Assembly: GCF_019049855.1 (NCBI RefSeq)
Contig: NZ_JAHLSY010000007.1
Location: 1-64,000 of the forward strand
Length of the DNA stretch: 64,000 nt
Direction: 5' to 3'
Origin: Hydrogenophilus thiooxidans
GTDB taxonomy: Bacteria; Pseudomonadota; Gammaproteobacteria; Burkholderiales; Rhodocyclaceae
Numbering within the stretch: the stretch's first letter is position 1; each line of letters starts with the position of its first letter. Under the pieces are notes generated by a model that ran no database searches, was not told where the DNA came from, and saw nothing but the letters and a program-made list of their open reading frames with translations. The translations under genes and the position numbers were made by a program. Below, one piece after another: positions 17,854 to 26,414 of the stretch.

Positions 17854-19034
17854 TGGCCCAACCTTCACCCACCCTGTTTGCGCTCATCATCGCGCTCGTT
17901 GCGCTGGGGCCGCTTTCGACCGATCTCTACCTTCCGGCGCTGCCCGCGCTCGTTGCCGACCTTGAAACCGACGTCGCCCACGGACAACTGACACTCACCG
18001 CGTACCTGATCGGCTTTGCGGTCGGGCAGCTCGTCTATGGCCCCCTTTCGGACCGCTTCGGGCGCAAGCCGGTGATCCTTTCGGGCCTGGCGCTCTATGC
18101 GGCAGCGTCGCTCGCCTGTGTCTGGAGCGAAAACATCACCATGCTGCTTGCGGCACGGGTGGTTCAGGCCGTCGGCGCCTGTGTCGGCCCGGTGCTTGGG
18201 CGAACGATCGTGCGCGATGTCTATGGACCGGTGGATGCGCCGCGAATGCTTGCGCACGTCGGCTCGGTGATGGCGATCGCACCGATGGTCGCGCCGCTCA
18301 TCGGCGGCGTGATCACGAGCCACTTTGCGTGGCGCGGCAATTTCGTCGCGCTCTTTGGCTACGCCGCGGTGACGCTCGTGGCGATCCTTTGGGCGTTACC
18401 GGAAACCAACGCCCACCGCGGCAAAGCGTCGTTCGGCTTTATGGGCGCCTTTGTAACGCTCCTGCGCGACCCACGCTTTCGCTGGCTGCTCATCGCGAAC
18501 GCCTGCGGCTACGCCGCGCTCTTTGCGTTCATTTCGGGCTCCAGTTTCGTCTTCATCGGCATGTTCGGGTTTACCCCGGTGCAGATGGGGCTTGCGTTTG
18601 CGGTGATGGTTACGGGCTTTTTCGTCGGTTCGGTGATGAGCGCCCGCCTGTCGCGCCGGTTGGGGGCGGAACGGTTGCTGCGGCTGGGTGGATCGATCGG
18701 CTTGGTGGGGGGCACCGCGATGCTCCTTTGGCTGATGCTCGCCCCTTCGCCGCTCGGTGTGATGCTTCCGATGTGGCTGTGCGGCGCCGCAGCCGGACTG
18801 TTGATGCCCAACGCCACGGGACTCGCGCTTGCGCCCTACCCGACGATCGCCGGCGCCGCCGCTTCCCTCTTGGGTTTTTCGCAGATGGGCATCGCTGCAG
18901 CTGCAGGAACCGTGGTCGGGCACCTCTTGACAGAGACGCCACTTCCGATGGCAGCGGTGATTGCCGTGGTGATGAGCTGGGCATGGTGGAGCACCCGGCA
19001 AGCGACGCGAGCACTCACAAACGCCTCAGCCTGA
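17853..19034 (+). CDS. Bcr/CflA-family drug efflux MFS transporter
   Basis: A 393-residue, 12-segment MFS transporter. The first loop shows GPLSTDLYLPALPAL, and between helices 2 and 3 is YGPLSDRFGRKPVIL, which is the Bcr/CflA signature. Family members export bicyclomycin, chloramphenicol or sulfonamides by proton antiport, but the substrate here is not predictable. The ATG overlaps the msrAB stop as TGATG, suggesting translational coupling. Confidence 0.9.
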   Translation: MAQPSPTLFALIIALVALGPLSTDLYLPALPALVADLETDVAHGQLTLTAYLIGFAVGQLVYGPLSDRFGRKPVILSGLALYAAASLACVWSENITMLLAARVVQAVGACVGPVLGRTIVRDVYGPVDAPRMLAHVGSVMAIAPMVAPLIGGVITSHFAWRGNFVALFGYAAVTLVAILWALPETNAHRGKASFGFMGAFVTLLRDPRFRWLLIANACGYAALFAFISGSSFVFIGMFGFTPVQMGLAFAVMVTGFFVGSVMSARLSRRLGAERLLRLGGSIGLVGGTAMLLWLMLAPSPLGVMLPMWLCGAAAGLLMPNATGLALAPYPTIAGAAASLLGFSQMGIAAAAGTVVGHLLTETPLPMAAVIAVVMSWAWWSTRQATRALTNASA

Positions 19035-19084
19035 CGGAATACCCCCCCAGGAACGGCAAGCGGTGGCGCTTCCGGCACGCCCTA

Positions 19085-19113
19085 TTGCCAAAGCGTACGG
19101 AACGGAATAATAT
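19085..19113 (+). promoter_or_regulatory. Sigma-70 promoter of the sulfur cassette
   Basis: TTGCCA (19085-19090), 17-base spacer, TAATAT (19108-19113). An imperfect inverted repeat AATATA-N4-TATAAT (19109-19124) covers the -10 and expected start, a suitable place for a repressor. The AT-rich stretch stands out against its surroundings. Confidence 0.65.
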
Positions 19114-19152
19114 AAGTCTATAATGATAATTTGCCCCAGCAGGAGTCCTACG

Positions 19153-19662
19153 ATGAAAGAACCAACCAACGTGCCGCGCCCCTTTTGGCCTCCGCTGGTT
19201 GCGGGGGTGGCGCTCGGTGTGACAGTGCTCTTTACTTTCTTGCTCACCGGTAACGGCTTGGGCGCAAGCGGCGCCTTTGCCCGCACCGCAGCGTGGTTGG
19301 GCGGCGAAAGCGCGAAAACCAACGCCTACCTGGGCGCTTTCTGGCAAAACGGTCACCCGTTGAACAATTGGATCGACTGGGTGGTGGTGGGTGTTTTTCT
19401 GGGCGCGCTCCTTTCTGCGGTGAATAGCGGCCGCTTTCGGTGGAAGCTGGAGGGAGCTGCTGCAATCGGCACGGGTCAGCGGATCGCCACTGCGTTTCTA
19501 GGCGGCGTGCTTGCGGGATTCGGGTCGCGCATTGCCGCAGGGTGCACAAGCGGCTTGGGTCTTTCGGGCGGTGCGACGCTCGCCGTTTCGGCGTTCGTGT
19601 TTCTCGCACTCTTCTTCGTTACCGGAATCGTCGTCTCACGGATGATGCCCAAAGGAGAATGA
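19153..19662 (+). CDS. YeeE/YedE (PmpA/TsuA-like) sulfur transport half-protein 1
   Basis: A 169-residue membrane protein with about four segments and the family motif AAGCTSGLGLSGGATLAVSA. This carries the conserved cysteine used by YeeE/YedE proteins to pass thiosulfate or sulfane sulfur. ATG 19153 follows AGGAG. It is a half-size subunit, and the second half begins three bases after its stop. The pair resembles split PmpA/PmpB-type proteins. Confidence 0.85.
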   Translation: MKEPTNVPRPFWPPLVAGVALGVTVLFTFLLTGNGLGASGAFARTAAWLGGESAKTNAYLGAFWQNGHPLNNWIDWVVVGVFLGALLSAVNSGRFRWKLEGAAAIGTGQRIATAFLGGVLAGFGSRIAAGCTSGLGLSGGATLAVSAFVFLALFFVTGIVVSRMMPKGE

Positions 19663-19665
19663 GCG

Positions 19666-20253
19666 ATGCCTTTTTACGATTATTCGCTGGCCTCAGGGCT
19701 ACTTTGCGGCATTTTGTTCGGCTACATTCTGGAATCGGCCGGCTTTGGCAGCGCCTGTAAGCTTACCGCGCAGTTTCGTTTTTCGGATTGGTCGGTGCTC
19801 AAAGTGATGTTTACCGCGATCGTCGTTGCGGCTGTTGGTCTCTACGCGCTCAGTTCGGCTGGCGTGATCGCGTACCGGGATCTCTACGTTCCGCCTGCCC
19901 ACCTGGGCGGCGCCGCGATTGGTGGGGTTTTGATCGGCGCTGGATTCGCAGTGGGCGGCTACTGCCCCGGCACCGCCGCAAGCGCCCTCGGTTCGGGCCG
20001 ATGGGACGGACTCATCTTCATGATCGGCATGGTGGTTGGCGTTGCGCTCTTTGCCGCTGGCTACGATACCTTTGGGGCGTGGGTCAACCTGGGTACGATC
20101 CAGACCGAGCGACTTCCTGAACTCCTTGGGATATCCGAGCCGGTGTTGCTTGCGCTCTTTGCGTTGCTGGCTGCGGCCATTTTCTGGTTCGGCTCCCGCG
20201 TGGAACGACAGCAGGGTGGCGCGCTCACCGCAGAAGCGCTCGATGCCCGCTAA
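19666..20253 (+). CDS. YeeE/YedE (PmpB-like) sulfur transport half-protein 2
   Basis: A 195-residue membrane protein with about five segments. It has ILESAGFGSACKLTAQF near the start and GAGFAVGGYCPGTAASALGSG in the middle, the two cysteine motifs of the second half of YeeE/YedE transporters. A GGAGAATGAGCG site precedes the ATG. It likely forms a sulfur channel with the preceding gene, feeding the exported rhodanese downstream. Confidence 0.85.
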   Translation: MPFYDYSLASGLLCGILFGYILESAGFGSACKLTAQFRFSDWSVLKVMFTAIVVAAVGLYALSSAGVIAYRDLYVPPAHLGGAAIGGVLIGAGFAVGGYCPGTAASALGSGRWDGLIFMIGMVVGVALFAAGYDTFGAWVNLGTIQTERLPELLGISEPVLLALFALLAAAIFWFGSRVERQQGGALTAEALDAR

Positions 20254-20314
20254 TGGCGCCCCCACTCGAGCAGTCGTCGTTCTCGCTTTCCCACCCACCT
20301 GAAAGGAGAGGTCC

Positions 20315-20698
20315 ATGAAACTGCCCAAAATCGTTCGCCGTGTGGCCCCCGCGGTTGCGGTTGCGCTCGCTACCGCGGTCACTGCGCCCGTGACCAGTGC
20401 GCAGGGCAATCCCTGCGCGCCAGCGCGCCGGAGTATGAACCCGTGCGCCGCAGGGAACCCCTGCGCGCCGGCGCGACGCGGCGCAAACCCCTGTGCCGCG
20501 GGCAACCCATGCGCACCGGCTCGTCGTGGTGGCAATCCGTGCGCCGCAGGCAACCCGTGCGCACCGGCGCGACGCAGCGCGAACCCCTGTGCCGCCGGCA
20601 ACCCGTGCGCCCCCAAACGGGGTGCAGCCAACCCCTGCGCCGCGGGTAACCCGTGTGCGCCGAAACGCCGCGCAGCCAATCCGTGCGCAGCCCGTTGA
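20315..20698 (+). CDS. Secreted Cys-rich NPCA tandem-repeat protein
   Basis: A 127-residue protein. An export signal (MKLPKIVRRVAPAVAVALAT..TSAQG) is followed by six perfect-length 16-residue units of the form NPCAPARRxxNPCAAG, two Cys per unit, 12 in all, and nothing else. AGGAGAGG precedes the ATG. It sits between sulfur half-transporters and a rhodanese. Regular Cys spacing with Arg/Lys suggests metal binding or carriage of sulfane sulfur, but this is inference. I do not recognise a characterised family. Confidence 0.8.
   Translation: MKLPKIVRRVAPAVAVALATAVTAPVTSAQGNPCAPARRSMNPCAAGNPCAPARRGANPCAAGNPCAPARRGGNPCAAGNPCAPARRSANPCAAGNPCAPKRGAANPCAAGNPCAPKRRAANPCAAR
20408..20695 (+). repeat. 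Six tandem 48-base coding repeats
   Basis: Each unit encodes NPCA[PK]-type 10-residue and NPCAAG 6-residue halves. All six keep exactly 48 bases, and the array ends at the last codon. Units differ at scattered positions, so they are diverged rather than freshly duplicated. Confidence 0.9.
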
Positions 20699-20729
20699 TC
20701 GTTTTCACAACCCACAAGGAGGAGTTACC

Positions 20730-21683
20730 ATGCGTGTTCGTTTCGTTTTGGCGGGTCTGCTCATCACCGGTACGGTCTCCGCTGCGGAACTGCCCGGTCC
20801 CATCGTCACCGTCGACTGGCTTACGCAAAACCTCGACAAGGTTCAGGTCGTTCAAATCCACGCTCCGGACCTTTTCACCGCGCAACCGCAATACAAAAAA
20901 GACGAAAAGAGTGGCCAGACGAAATTGGTCGATGTCGGCGGCCATATTCCCGGCGCTCTCCTGATCGATCCGAAAAAGACGCGTACCGAACGCCAGATCG
21001 GCGATCTGAAGGTGAAGTACATGCTGCCGACTGCGACGGAATTCACCCAAATCGTCCAAGCAAGCGGCATCCAGGCTGGCAAACCGATCGTGCTCGTTTC
21101 GCCGGGAACTTCTGCTGCCGAATTCAACGACGCGACGCGCCTCTACTGGCAGTTCAAGTACTACGGGGAAAAGAACATCGCGATTCTCGATGGGGGGCTG
21201 GCGGCGTGGATTCAGGCGGGGCAAAAAGTGGAATCGACCCCGGTGACAGCGCAACCCGGCAACTGGCAAGTGAAAGGTGAGGACCCGTCGATACTGGCAA
21301 CCAGCGACGAAGTGGCAGCAGGCAAAGCGCAATTGGTCGACGCACGCCCGTTCCCTATGGTGTTTGGCTACACCAAACGCGACTATGTCTATGATTACGG
21401 CCACATCGCCGGCGCCAAGATCTTCCCGCCGGAACTGCACACGATCCAGAAAGGGCTTGCCCACCATCTCTTGAGCCCCGAGGCCTACACGAAAGTCTTC
21501 CAAGCAATGGGCATCGACCCGAATGCGCCGTCGATCACCTACTGCAATAGCGGTCATCTTTCGGCGGGTCCTTGGTTCGTCCTGCACGAAATGATGGGGA
21601 ACGCAAACGTCAAGCTCTATGATGGATCGTTGCACGAATGGACGCTCGAGAAGCGCCCGCTCGTCTCGCTGATCCCGCACTGA
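20730..21683 (+). CDS. Exported tandem-domain rhodanese (sulfurtransferase)
   Basis: A 317-residue protein with signal peptide (VRFVLAGLLITGTVSAAE) and two rhodanese domains. The C-terminal domain has the active cysteine in ITYCNSGHLSAG. The N-terminal domain has no cysteine at the equivalent place (VLVSPGTSAAEF), as in classical two-domain sulfurtransferases. ATG 20730 has a strong AAGGAGGAG site. The longer reading runs through the repeat gene and is rejected. It probably handles sulfane sulfur in the periplasm for the YeeE/YedE pair. Confidence 0.9.
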   Translation: MRVRFVLAGLLITGTVSAAELPGPIVTVDWLTQNLDKVQVVQIHAPDLFTAQPQYKKDEKSGQTKLVDVGGHIPGALLIDPKKTRTERQIGDLKVKYMLPTATEFTQIVQASGIQAGKPIVLVSPGTSAAEFNDATRLYWQFKYYGEKNIAILDGGLAAWIQAGQKVESTPVTAQPGNWQVKGEDPSILATSDEVAAGKAQLVDARPFPMVFGYTKRDYVYDYGHIAGAKIFPPELHTIQKGLAHHLLSPEAYTKVFQAMGIDPNAPSITYCNSGHLSAGPWFVLHEMMGNANVKLYDGSLHEWTLEKRPLVSLIPH

Positions 21684-22393
21684 TCGCAGCAAGCGCTCCC
21701 TCCACCTGGTCCGCCCGCGCGCGCAAGCGCACCCGGGCCGCGCTCCGCGACTGGGTGCTTGCTGAAGGGGCGCTGCGCGCTGCGGGCAGCGACGTGGTAC
21801 GCGAAATGCTCCGAACCGCAGAGCGTTTCGTCACGTTCGACCACTACCCCGCAGACGATGTCCTCGACGCCCAGACCGGCGCCCAGTACTACTACCACGC
21901 CCATCGCAGTGGCGAACACGGCCACTTCCATTGCTTTGCCCGCGCTCCGCTCCTTCCGCCCGACGCCGCTTGGCGATCGCGCAAGGGACAACGCTTTGGG
22001 TCGCAAGACCGGGAGGCGATCGCCCACCTCGTTGCAATCGGAATGGATGCGTGGGGTCGGCCAATCTCCCTTTTTCTCACCAACCGCTGGGTGACCGACG
22101 AAACTTGGGTTCCCGCGCACCGACTCACCCCCTTGGTCCTTCGCTTTGCGGCCACCCACGCCTACCCCAACTGGGCGGCAAACCTCTGGCTTACGACCTT
22201 CATTCAAGCGGTCCAACCGTGGATTGTCGCGCTGCTGCGGGCCCGTGACGCGCGCATCGCACCGCACCTTGCCGCCCAACCGGAGGTGCTCGAAGACCGC
22301 TCGATCGAAGTGATCGTGCAGATGGAGCTTACCACCGCATGGCCGGCGCTGGCTGCGTGGGCCGGGGTAGAATTGCCACCGATTCCCGAATAA
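21638..22393 (+). CDS. Conserved protein of unknown function (DUF6969-like)
   Basis: A 251-residue soluble protein without signal peptide. Recognisable blocks are FDHYPADDVLDAQTGAQYYY, HRSGEHGHFHCFAR and FLTNRWVTDETW. The blocks are rich in His and aromatic residues, reminiscent of a family I know only as an uncharacterised DUF. The annotated ATG lies inside the rhodanese gene (46-base overlap). Downstream GTG 21752 is possible, but the intervening residues look coding. Function unknown. Confidence 0.65.
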   Translation: MDAREAPARLADPALIAASAPSTWSARARKRTRAALRDWVLAEGALRAAGSDVVREMLRTAERFVTFDHYPADDVLDAQTGAQYYYHAHRSGEHGHFHCFARAPLLPPDAAWRSRKGQRFGSQDREAIAHLVAIGMDAWGRPISLFLTNRWVTDETWVPAHRLTPLVLRFAATHAYPNWAANLWLTTFIQAVQPWIVALLRARDARIAPHLAAQPEVLEDRSIEVIVQMELTTAWPALAAWAGVELPPIPE

Positions 22394-22408
22394 GCAAAGG
22401 CTCACGCA

Positions 22409-22765
22409 ATGGAAAAAACCGCTGAGGCAACCCTACCGACCCCGACCGACGCGCGCGTGGTTTTGGTCACCGCACCGGATGAAGCCACGGCGCAGACGCT
22501 TGCGCGCACGCTCGTCGATGAGTCGCTTGCCGCCTGTTGCAACCTCATTCCCGCCATCCGTTCGATCTACCGCTGGCAAGGGGAGCGGTGCGAAGAGGCC
22601 GAGTGGCTCCTGGTGATCAAAACCACCGCCGCGGCCCTTTCACGGCTTACCGAACGGATCACGGCGCTTCACCCGTACGAAGTGCCTGAGGTGGTGGCGT
22701 TGCCGATCGTTGGCGGCGCGGAACCTTATCTGGAATGGGTCGCTCAAAGCGTCATCGCATCTTGA
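22409..22765 (+). CDS. cutA: Divalent-cation tolerance protein CutA
   Basis: A 118-residue CutA1 protein: VLVTAPDEATAQTLARTLV, then LAACCNLIPAIRSIYRWQG and HPYEVPEVVALPI, which form the conserved trimeric ferredoxin-like core. CutA proteins are linked to copper tolerance and, in E. coli, sit beside dsbD, as here (dsbD starts 20 bases after its stop). Confidence 0.93.
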   Translation: MEKTAEATLPTPTDARVVLVTAPDEATAQTLARTLVDESLAACCNLIPAIRSIYRWQGERCEEAEWLLVIKTTAAALSRLTERITALHPYEVPEVVALPIVGGAEPYLEWVAQSVIAS

Positions 22766-22784
22766 ATCACTGCAGGAGTCGTCC

Positions 22785-24830
22785 GTGCCTCGCGCCGCTT
22801 TCGCTTTCTTGGTGCGCTGGATTGGCGCGGCACGCGCCGTGCTGCGTGCATTCGCCCACCTTGCGCTGACCGCGGTGCTCCTTGGCGCACTGTCGTTCGC
22901 ATCCGCAGCAGACCCGGTTCCGCCAGAAGAGGCCTACCCGGCCGAAGCGTACCGCCTCGACGCGCAGACGATCGCAGTCGAATTCACGATTCGCCCCGAC
23001 TACTACCTCTACCGCGACAAAATTCGCGTCGCGCCGCTCACCGCGGGACTGCAACTGGGCACGCCTACGATTCCCCCCGGTAAACGGAAAAAAGACGATT
23101 TCTTCGGGGAAACAGAGGTCTTCACCGAAACCGTCCAGATCACGGTTCCGGTCGAAGCGGCGCCCGGCGATGCCGAACCGTGGCGCATTCGGGTGATCAG
23201 TCAGGGGTGCTGGAACGGGGGGGTCTGTTACCCGCCGCTTGAACAGACGCTGACCGTTGCCGACGCCCCGCCGCAACGCTCCTGGCTGGGCAAACTCATC
23301 GGCAGCGTCACTTCACCGGATGCGCGCAACACCTTGCCCGACGCCAGTCCGCCGCGCGATAGCGATGCCGCACCCACCGAGGGTAGCGCTGCCGCAACCG
23401 ACCAAGCCGGTGCGGCTAATGCGGCTCCTTTATCGAACGCCGCTGCCTCTGTGGCGGCTGAAGAGAAGCCGTTGGGTCAACGCGCGGGCAGCGCGCAAGC
23501 GGGGGGTAACAACCCTTCGCTTGACGAAGCCGGGTCGCTGGCGGCGTTCCTAGCGCAACAAAACCCGGCGACGGTGCTGGCCGCGTTCTTCGGGTTTGGG
23601 CTGCTGCTTTCTTTTACGCCGTGCGTCTTTCCGATGATCCCGATCCTCTCTGGAATCATCGTCGGTCAAGGGAAAACGATTTCGCGGCTGCGGGCGCTCG
23701 GGCTCACGCTCACCTATGTCGTGGCGATGGCGGTCACGTACGCCCTTGCCGGGGTTGCGGCGGGGCTTACGGGAACGATGGTGCAAGCGGCGCTGCAACA
23801 CCCAGCGGTGCTGGTCACCTTTGCGCTTTTGTTCGTTGCGCTTGCGCTTTCGCTCTTTGGCTTCTATGAGCTGCAAATGCCCACCCGTTGGCAAACCCGG
23901 CTCAACCAACTCGCAGGGAGCCAGCAAGGGGGGCAACTCATCGGGGTCGCGGTGATGGGCGTGCTGTCGGCGCTCATCGTCGGCCCGTGCGTGGCGCCGC
24001 CGCTCGTGGGGGCGCTCCTCTACATTTCCCAAACGGGCGATGCCGTGTTCGGGGGGGCGGCGCTCTTTGCGCTCGGTCTGGGGATGGGCGCGCCGCTCAT
24101 TGCGGTTGGCGTAGGCGCCCGCGCGCTGCTTCCAAAGAGCGGCCCGTGGATGAACGGCGTCAAAGCGGCGATGGGGGTGGTGATGCTCGCGCTTGCGTGG
24201 TGGCTCGTTCGCCCTGTGGTTGCCGATCTTTGGTGGCTCGTCGGTTGGGCGGTGCTCGCGGTGGGAACGGCGGTGGCGCTGGGCGCACTCGAGCCGCTCC
24301 CCATCGGTGCGCGCTGGCCGAAACGGATGGGGAAAGCGCTCGGCCTCCTGCTCCTTGCGTACGGCGTGGCGGCGTTTTGGGGGGCGCTTGCGGGCAATCG
24401 CGACCCGTTGCAGCCGCTTGCGGGTTTTGCCGGCGGCAATGGCGGGACAGCGACCGCAAACCGCGGTGCGCTCACATTCCAGCCCATCGGCTCGGTCACG
24501 GAACTAGAAGCGGCGGTAGCCAAGAGCACGCGCCCGGTGCTGGTCGATGTCCGTGCCGACTGGTGCGTCTCTTGTCTTGAACTCGAACGATACACCTTCA
24601 CCGACCCGCAGGTGGTCGCGCTCCTTAGCAACGTGACGCTCCTCAGAATGGACGTCACCGAAAACAACGCGCGCGATCAAGCATTCCTTCGCCACTTCCA
24701 GATCTTCGGCCCGCCGGCGTTGCTCTTTTTCGCGCCGGGTAACCCTGTGGAGCTGCGCCAATACCGGATCACAGGCTTTGTCGATGGGCCAACCTTTGCC
24801 GCCCACCTCCGTAAGTGGCTGAGCGAATGA
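22785..24830 (+). CDS. dsbD: Thiol:disulfide interchange protein DsbD
   Basis: A 681-residue, three-part protein. The signal peptide is followed by a periplasmic alpha domain with its cysteine pair in GCWNGGVCYPP. The eight-helix core has SFTPCVFPMIPILSGII and a second Cys in GPCVAPPLVGALL. The C-terminal thioredoxin domain has ADWCVSCLE. It passes electrons from cytoplasmic thioredoxin to periplasmic thiols. GTG 22785 follows GGAG. A low-complexity Ala/Ser linker joins the alpha domain to the core. Confidence 0.95.
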   Translation: MPRAAFAFLVRWIGAARAVLRAFAHLALTAVLLGALSFASAADPVPPEEAYPAEAYRLDAQTIAVEFTIRPDYYLYRDKIRVAPLTAGLQLGTPTIPPGKRKKDDFFGETEVFTETVQITVPVEAAPGDAEPWRIRVISQGCWNGGVCYPPLEQTLTVADAPPQRSWLGKLIGSVTSPDARNTLPDASPPRDSDAAPTEGSAAATDQAGAANAAPLSNAAASVAAEEKPLGQRAGSAQAGGNNPSLDEAGSLAAFLAQQNPATVLAAFFGFGLLLSFTPCVFPMIPILSGIIVGQGKTISRLRALGLTLTYVVAMAVTYALAGVAAGLTGTMVQAALQHPAVLVTFALLFVALALSLFGFYELQMPTRWQTRLNQLAGSQQGGQLIGVAVMGVLSALIVGPCVAPPLVGALLYISQTGDAVFGGAALFALGLGMGAPLIAVGVGARALLPKSGPWMNGVKAAMGVVMLALAWWLVRPVVADLWWLVGWAVLAVGTAVALGALEPLPIGARWPKRMGKALGLLLLAYGVAAFWGALAGNRDPLQPLAGFAGGNGGTATANRGALTFQPIGSVTELEAAVAKSTRPVLVDVRADWCVSCLELERYTFTDPQVVALLSNVTLLRMDVTENNARDQAFLRHFQIFGPPALLFFAPGNPVELRQYRITGFVDGPTFAAHLRKWLSE

Positions 24831-24879
24831 TGAACCGCAGCCGCGCCTGTTTGTCTCTGCGTGCCGAAAGGGGTGTGGA

Positions 24880-25707
24880 ATGCCTCCCTTCGCTACGATG
24901 AACCGGCGCGCGTTCCTGCAGCGACTCGCCGCGCTCCTACCCGCTCATGCAGCGGTAGCGGTTGCGCAATCGCCTGTTCGCGCACCCCAGGCGGCAGCCG
25001 CAGAGCGGGTTGCGGTGGTTGCCGCGGCGTCCGACCTCAAGTATGCGCTCGAAGCAGTCGCCGAACAGTACGCGGCGCAGGGCAACCCAAAGCCGAAGCT
25101 GATTTTTGGCTCCTCCGGCAATTTCACGCGCCAAATTCAGCAGGGGGCGCCGTTTGATCTCTTTCTTTCTGCGGACGAGCGCTACATCGCCCAATTGGCC
25201 GCGGCGGGGCTCACCCGAGACGCGGGCGTCGTCTATGCGGTAGGCCGCATCGGAATCGCGGTGCCGCCCGGTTCTCCCGTGCAGGCCGACAGCGAGTTGG
25301 CCGATCTTCGCCGTGCGTTGGCCAAAGGGCGCGTCCACCGTTTTGCGATCGCCAATCCGGAGCACGCGCCCTACGGCAAGCGCGCGCAAGAGGCGCTGCA
25401 GTATGCGGGCCTATGGGAGACCATTCAGCCCTATCTGGTCTTTGGTGAAAACATCGCGCAAGCGATGCAGTTTGCCCTTTCGGGCGGCGCGCAAGGGGGA
25501 ATCATCGCGCTCTCGTTGGCGAAAGCGCCGACGGTCGCACCCCGCTTGGGGGGCTTTGCCCTCATTCCTGAATCGTGGCACACCCCGCTCGTTCAGCGCA
25601 TGGCACTGCTGCGCGCAGCCCATCCCGAAGCGGAACGCTTCTACGCCTATTTGCAAGGAAACGACGCCCGTAAGATCCTAGCGCAATACGGTTTCGTGCT
25701 ACCCTAA
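24880..25707 (+). CDS. modA: Molybdate-binding periplasmic protein ModA
   Basis: A 275-residue solute-binding protein: VVAAASDLKYALEAVAEQY, FGSSGNFTRQIQQGAPFDLF, LSADERY and AIANPEHAPYGKRAQEAL are the ModA signatures. The signal peptide has a twin-arginine-like NRRAFLQ. An AAAGGGG site supports ATG 24880, and ATG 24898 is an alternative. First gene of modABC, cytoplasmic Mo supply fitting the nearby mobA. Confidence 0.93.
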   Translation: MPPFATMNRRAFLQRLAALLPAHAAVAVAQSPVRAPQAAAAERVAVVAAASDLKYALEAVAEQYAAQGNPKPKLIFGSSGNFTRQIQQGAPFDLFLSADERYIAQLAAAGLTRDAGVVYAVGRIGIAVPPGSPVQADSELADLRRALAKGRVHRFAIANPEHAPYGKRAQEALQYAGLWETIQPYLVFGENIAQAMQFALSGGAQGGIIALSLAKAPTVAPRLGGFALIPESWHTPLVQRMALLRAAHPEAERFYAYLQGNDARKILAQYGFVLP

Positions 25708-25735
25708 CCCCTTCTCCTCTGGGGTGGCACCGCGC

Positions 25736-26410
25736 ATGGAGTGGGACGCATTGTGGCTCTCGTGCCAGTTGGCTGCTGCGACGTTGGCGCTTCTCATGCC
25801 TTTCGGCGTCTGGGCGGGACGCACGCTCGCTTACCACACTTTCCGCGGCAAAGCGGTGATCGAAGGCCTGGTGCTCCTGCCCCTTGTGCTCCCCCCCACC
25901 GTGCTCGGCTTCTACCTGCTCGTTGCGCTGGGCGGGGCCTCTCCTATCGGCGCGTGGCTGCATGAGACGTTCGGCGTCACGCTGGTGTTCAACTTTGCCG
26001 GCCTGTTGCTCGCGTCGCTCCTATTCAACCTCCCATTCGTAATCCCACCGGTGCAGCGGGCGTTCGAAGCGATCGATCCGCGGCTACGCGATGCAGCGCG
26101 CGTGATGGGATTACCCCGCTACCGCATCTTTTGGCAGGTAGAACTGCCGCTTACTTGGCGCGCGCTCGTTGCCGCAGCGGTGCTCACCTTCGTCCATACT
26201 TTGGGCGAATTCGGCGTGGTGTTGATGGTCGGGGGCAACATTCCCGGCGAGACCCGTACGATCGCGATCGCGATCTACGACCGCGTCCAAGCCTTCGATC
26301 TTGCGGCGGCGAACCAGATGGCGCTGGTGTTGTTGCTCGTGTCGCTCGCGGCGGTCGTCTCCACGTTTACCCTCAGCGCTCGCACGGCCTCGCCCCCCCA
26401 CAAGGAGTGA
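25736..26410 (+). CDS. modB: Molybdate ABC permease ModB
   Basis: A 224-residue permease with five segments and the EAA-loop motif AARVMGLPRYRIFWQVELPL, followed by FVHTLGEFGVVLMVGGNIPGETRT, all typical of ModB. ATG 25736 has a GGGGTGG just upstream. GTG 25724 is an alternative start. It precedes modC by four bases. Confidence 0.92.
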   Translation: MEWDALWLSCQLAAATLALLMPFGVWAGRTLAYHTFRGKAVIEGLVLLPLVLPPTVLGFYLLVALGGASPIGAWLHETFGVTLVFNFAGLLLASLLFNLPFVIPPVQRAFEAIDPRLRDAARVMGLPRYRIFWQVELPLTWRALVAAAVLTFVHTLGEFGVVLMVGGNIPGETRTIAIAIYDRVQAFDLAAANQMALVLLLVSLAAVVSTFTLSARTASPPHKE

Positions 26411-26414
26411 CGGG

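Noticed and set aside
20408-20695. CRISPR-like direct repeats
   Set aside because: The 48-base units are contiguous, in frame and lack spacers. They encode the NPCA repeats.
20379-21692. Minus-strand open frame over the repeat and rhodanese genes
   Set aside because: It is the mirror of the repeat array. The plus-strand genes have signal peptides and strong ribosome sites.
24831-24879. Molybdenum cofactor riboswitch before modA
   Set aside because: Only 49 bases separate dsbD and modA, too short for that aptamer.
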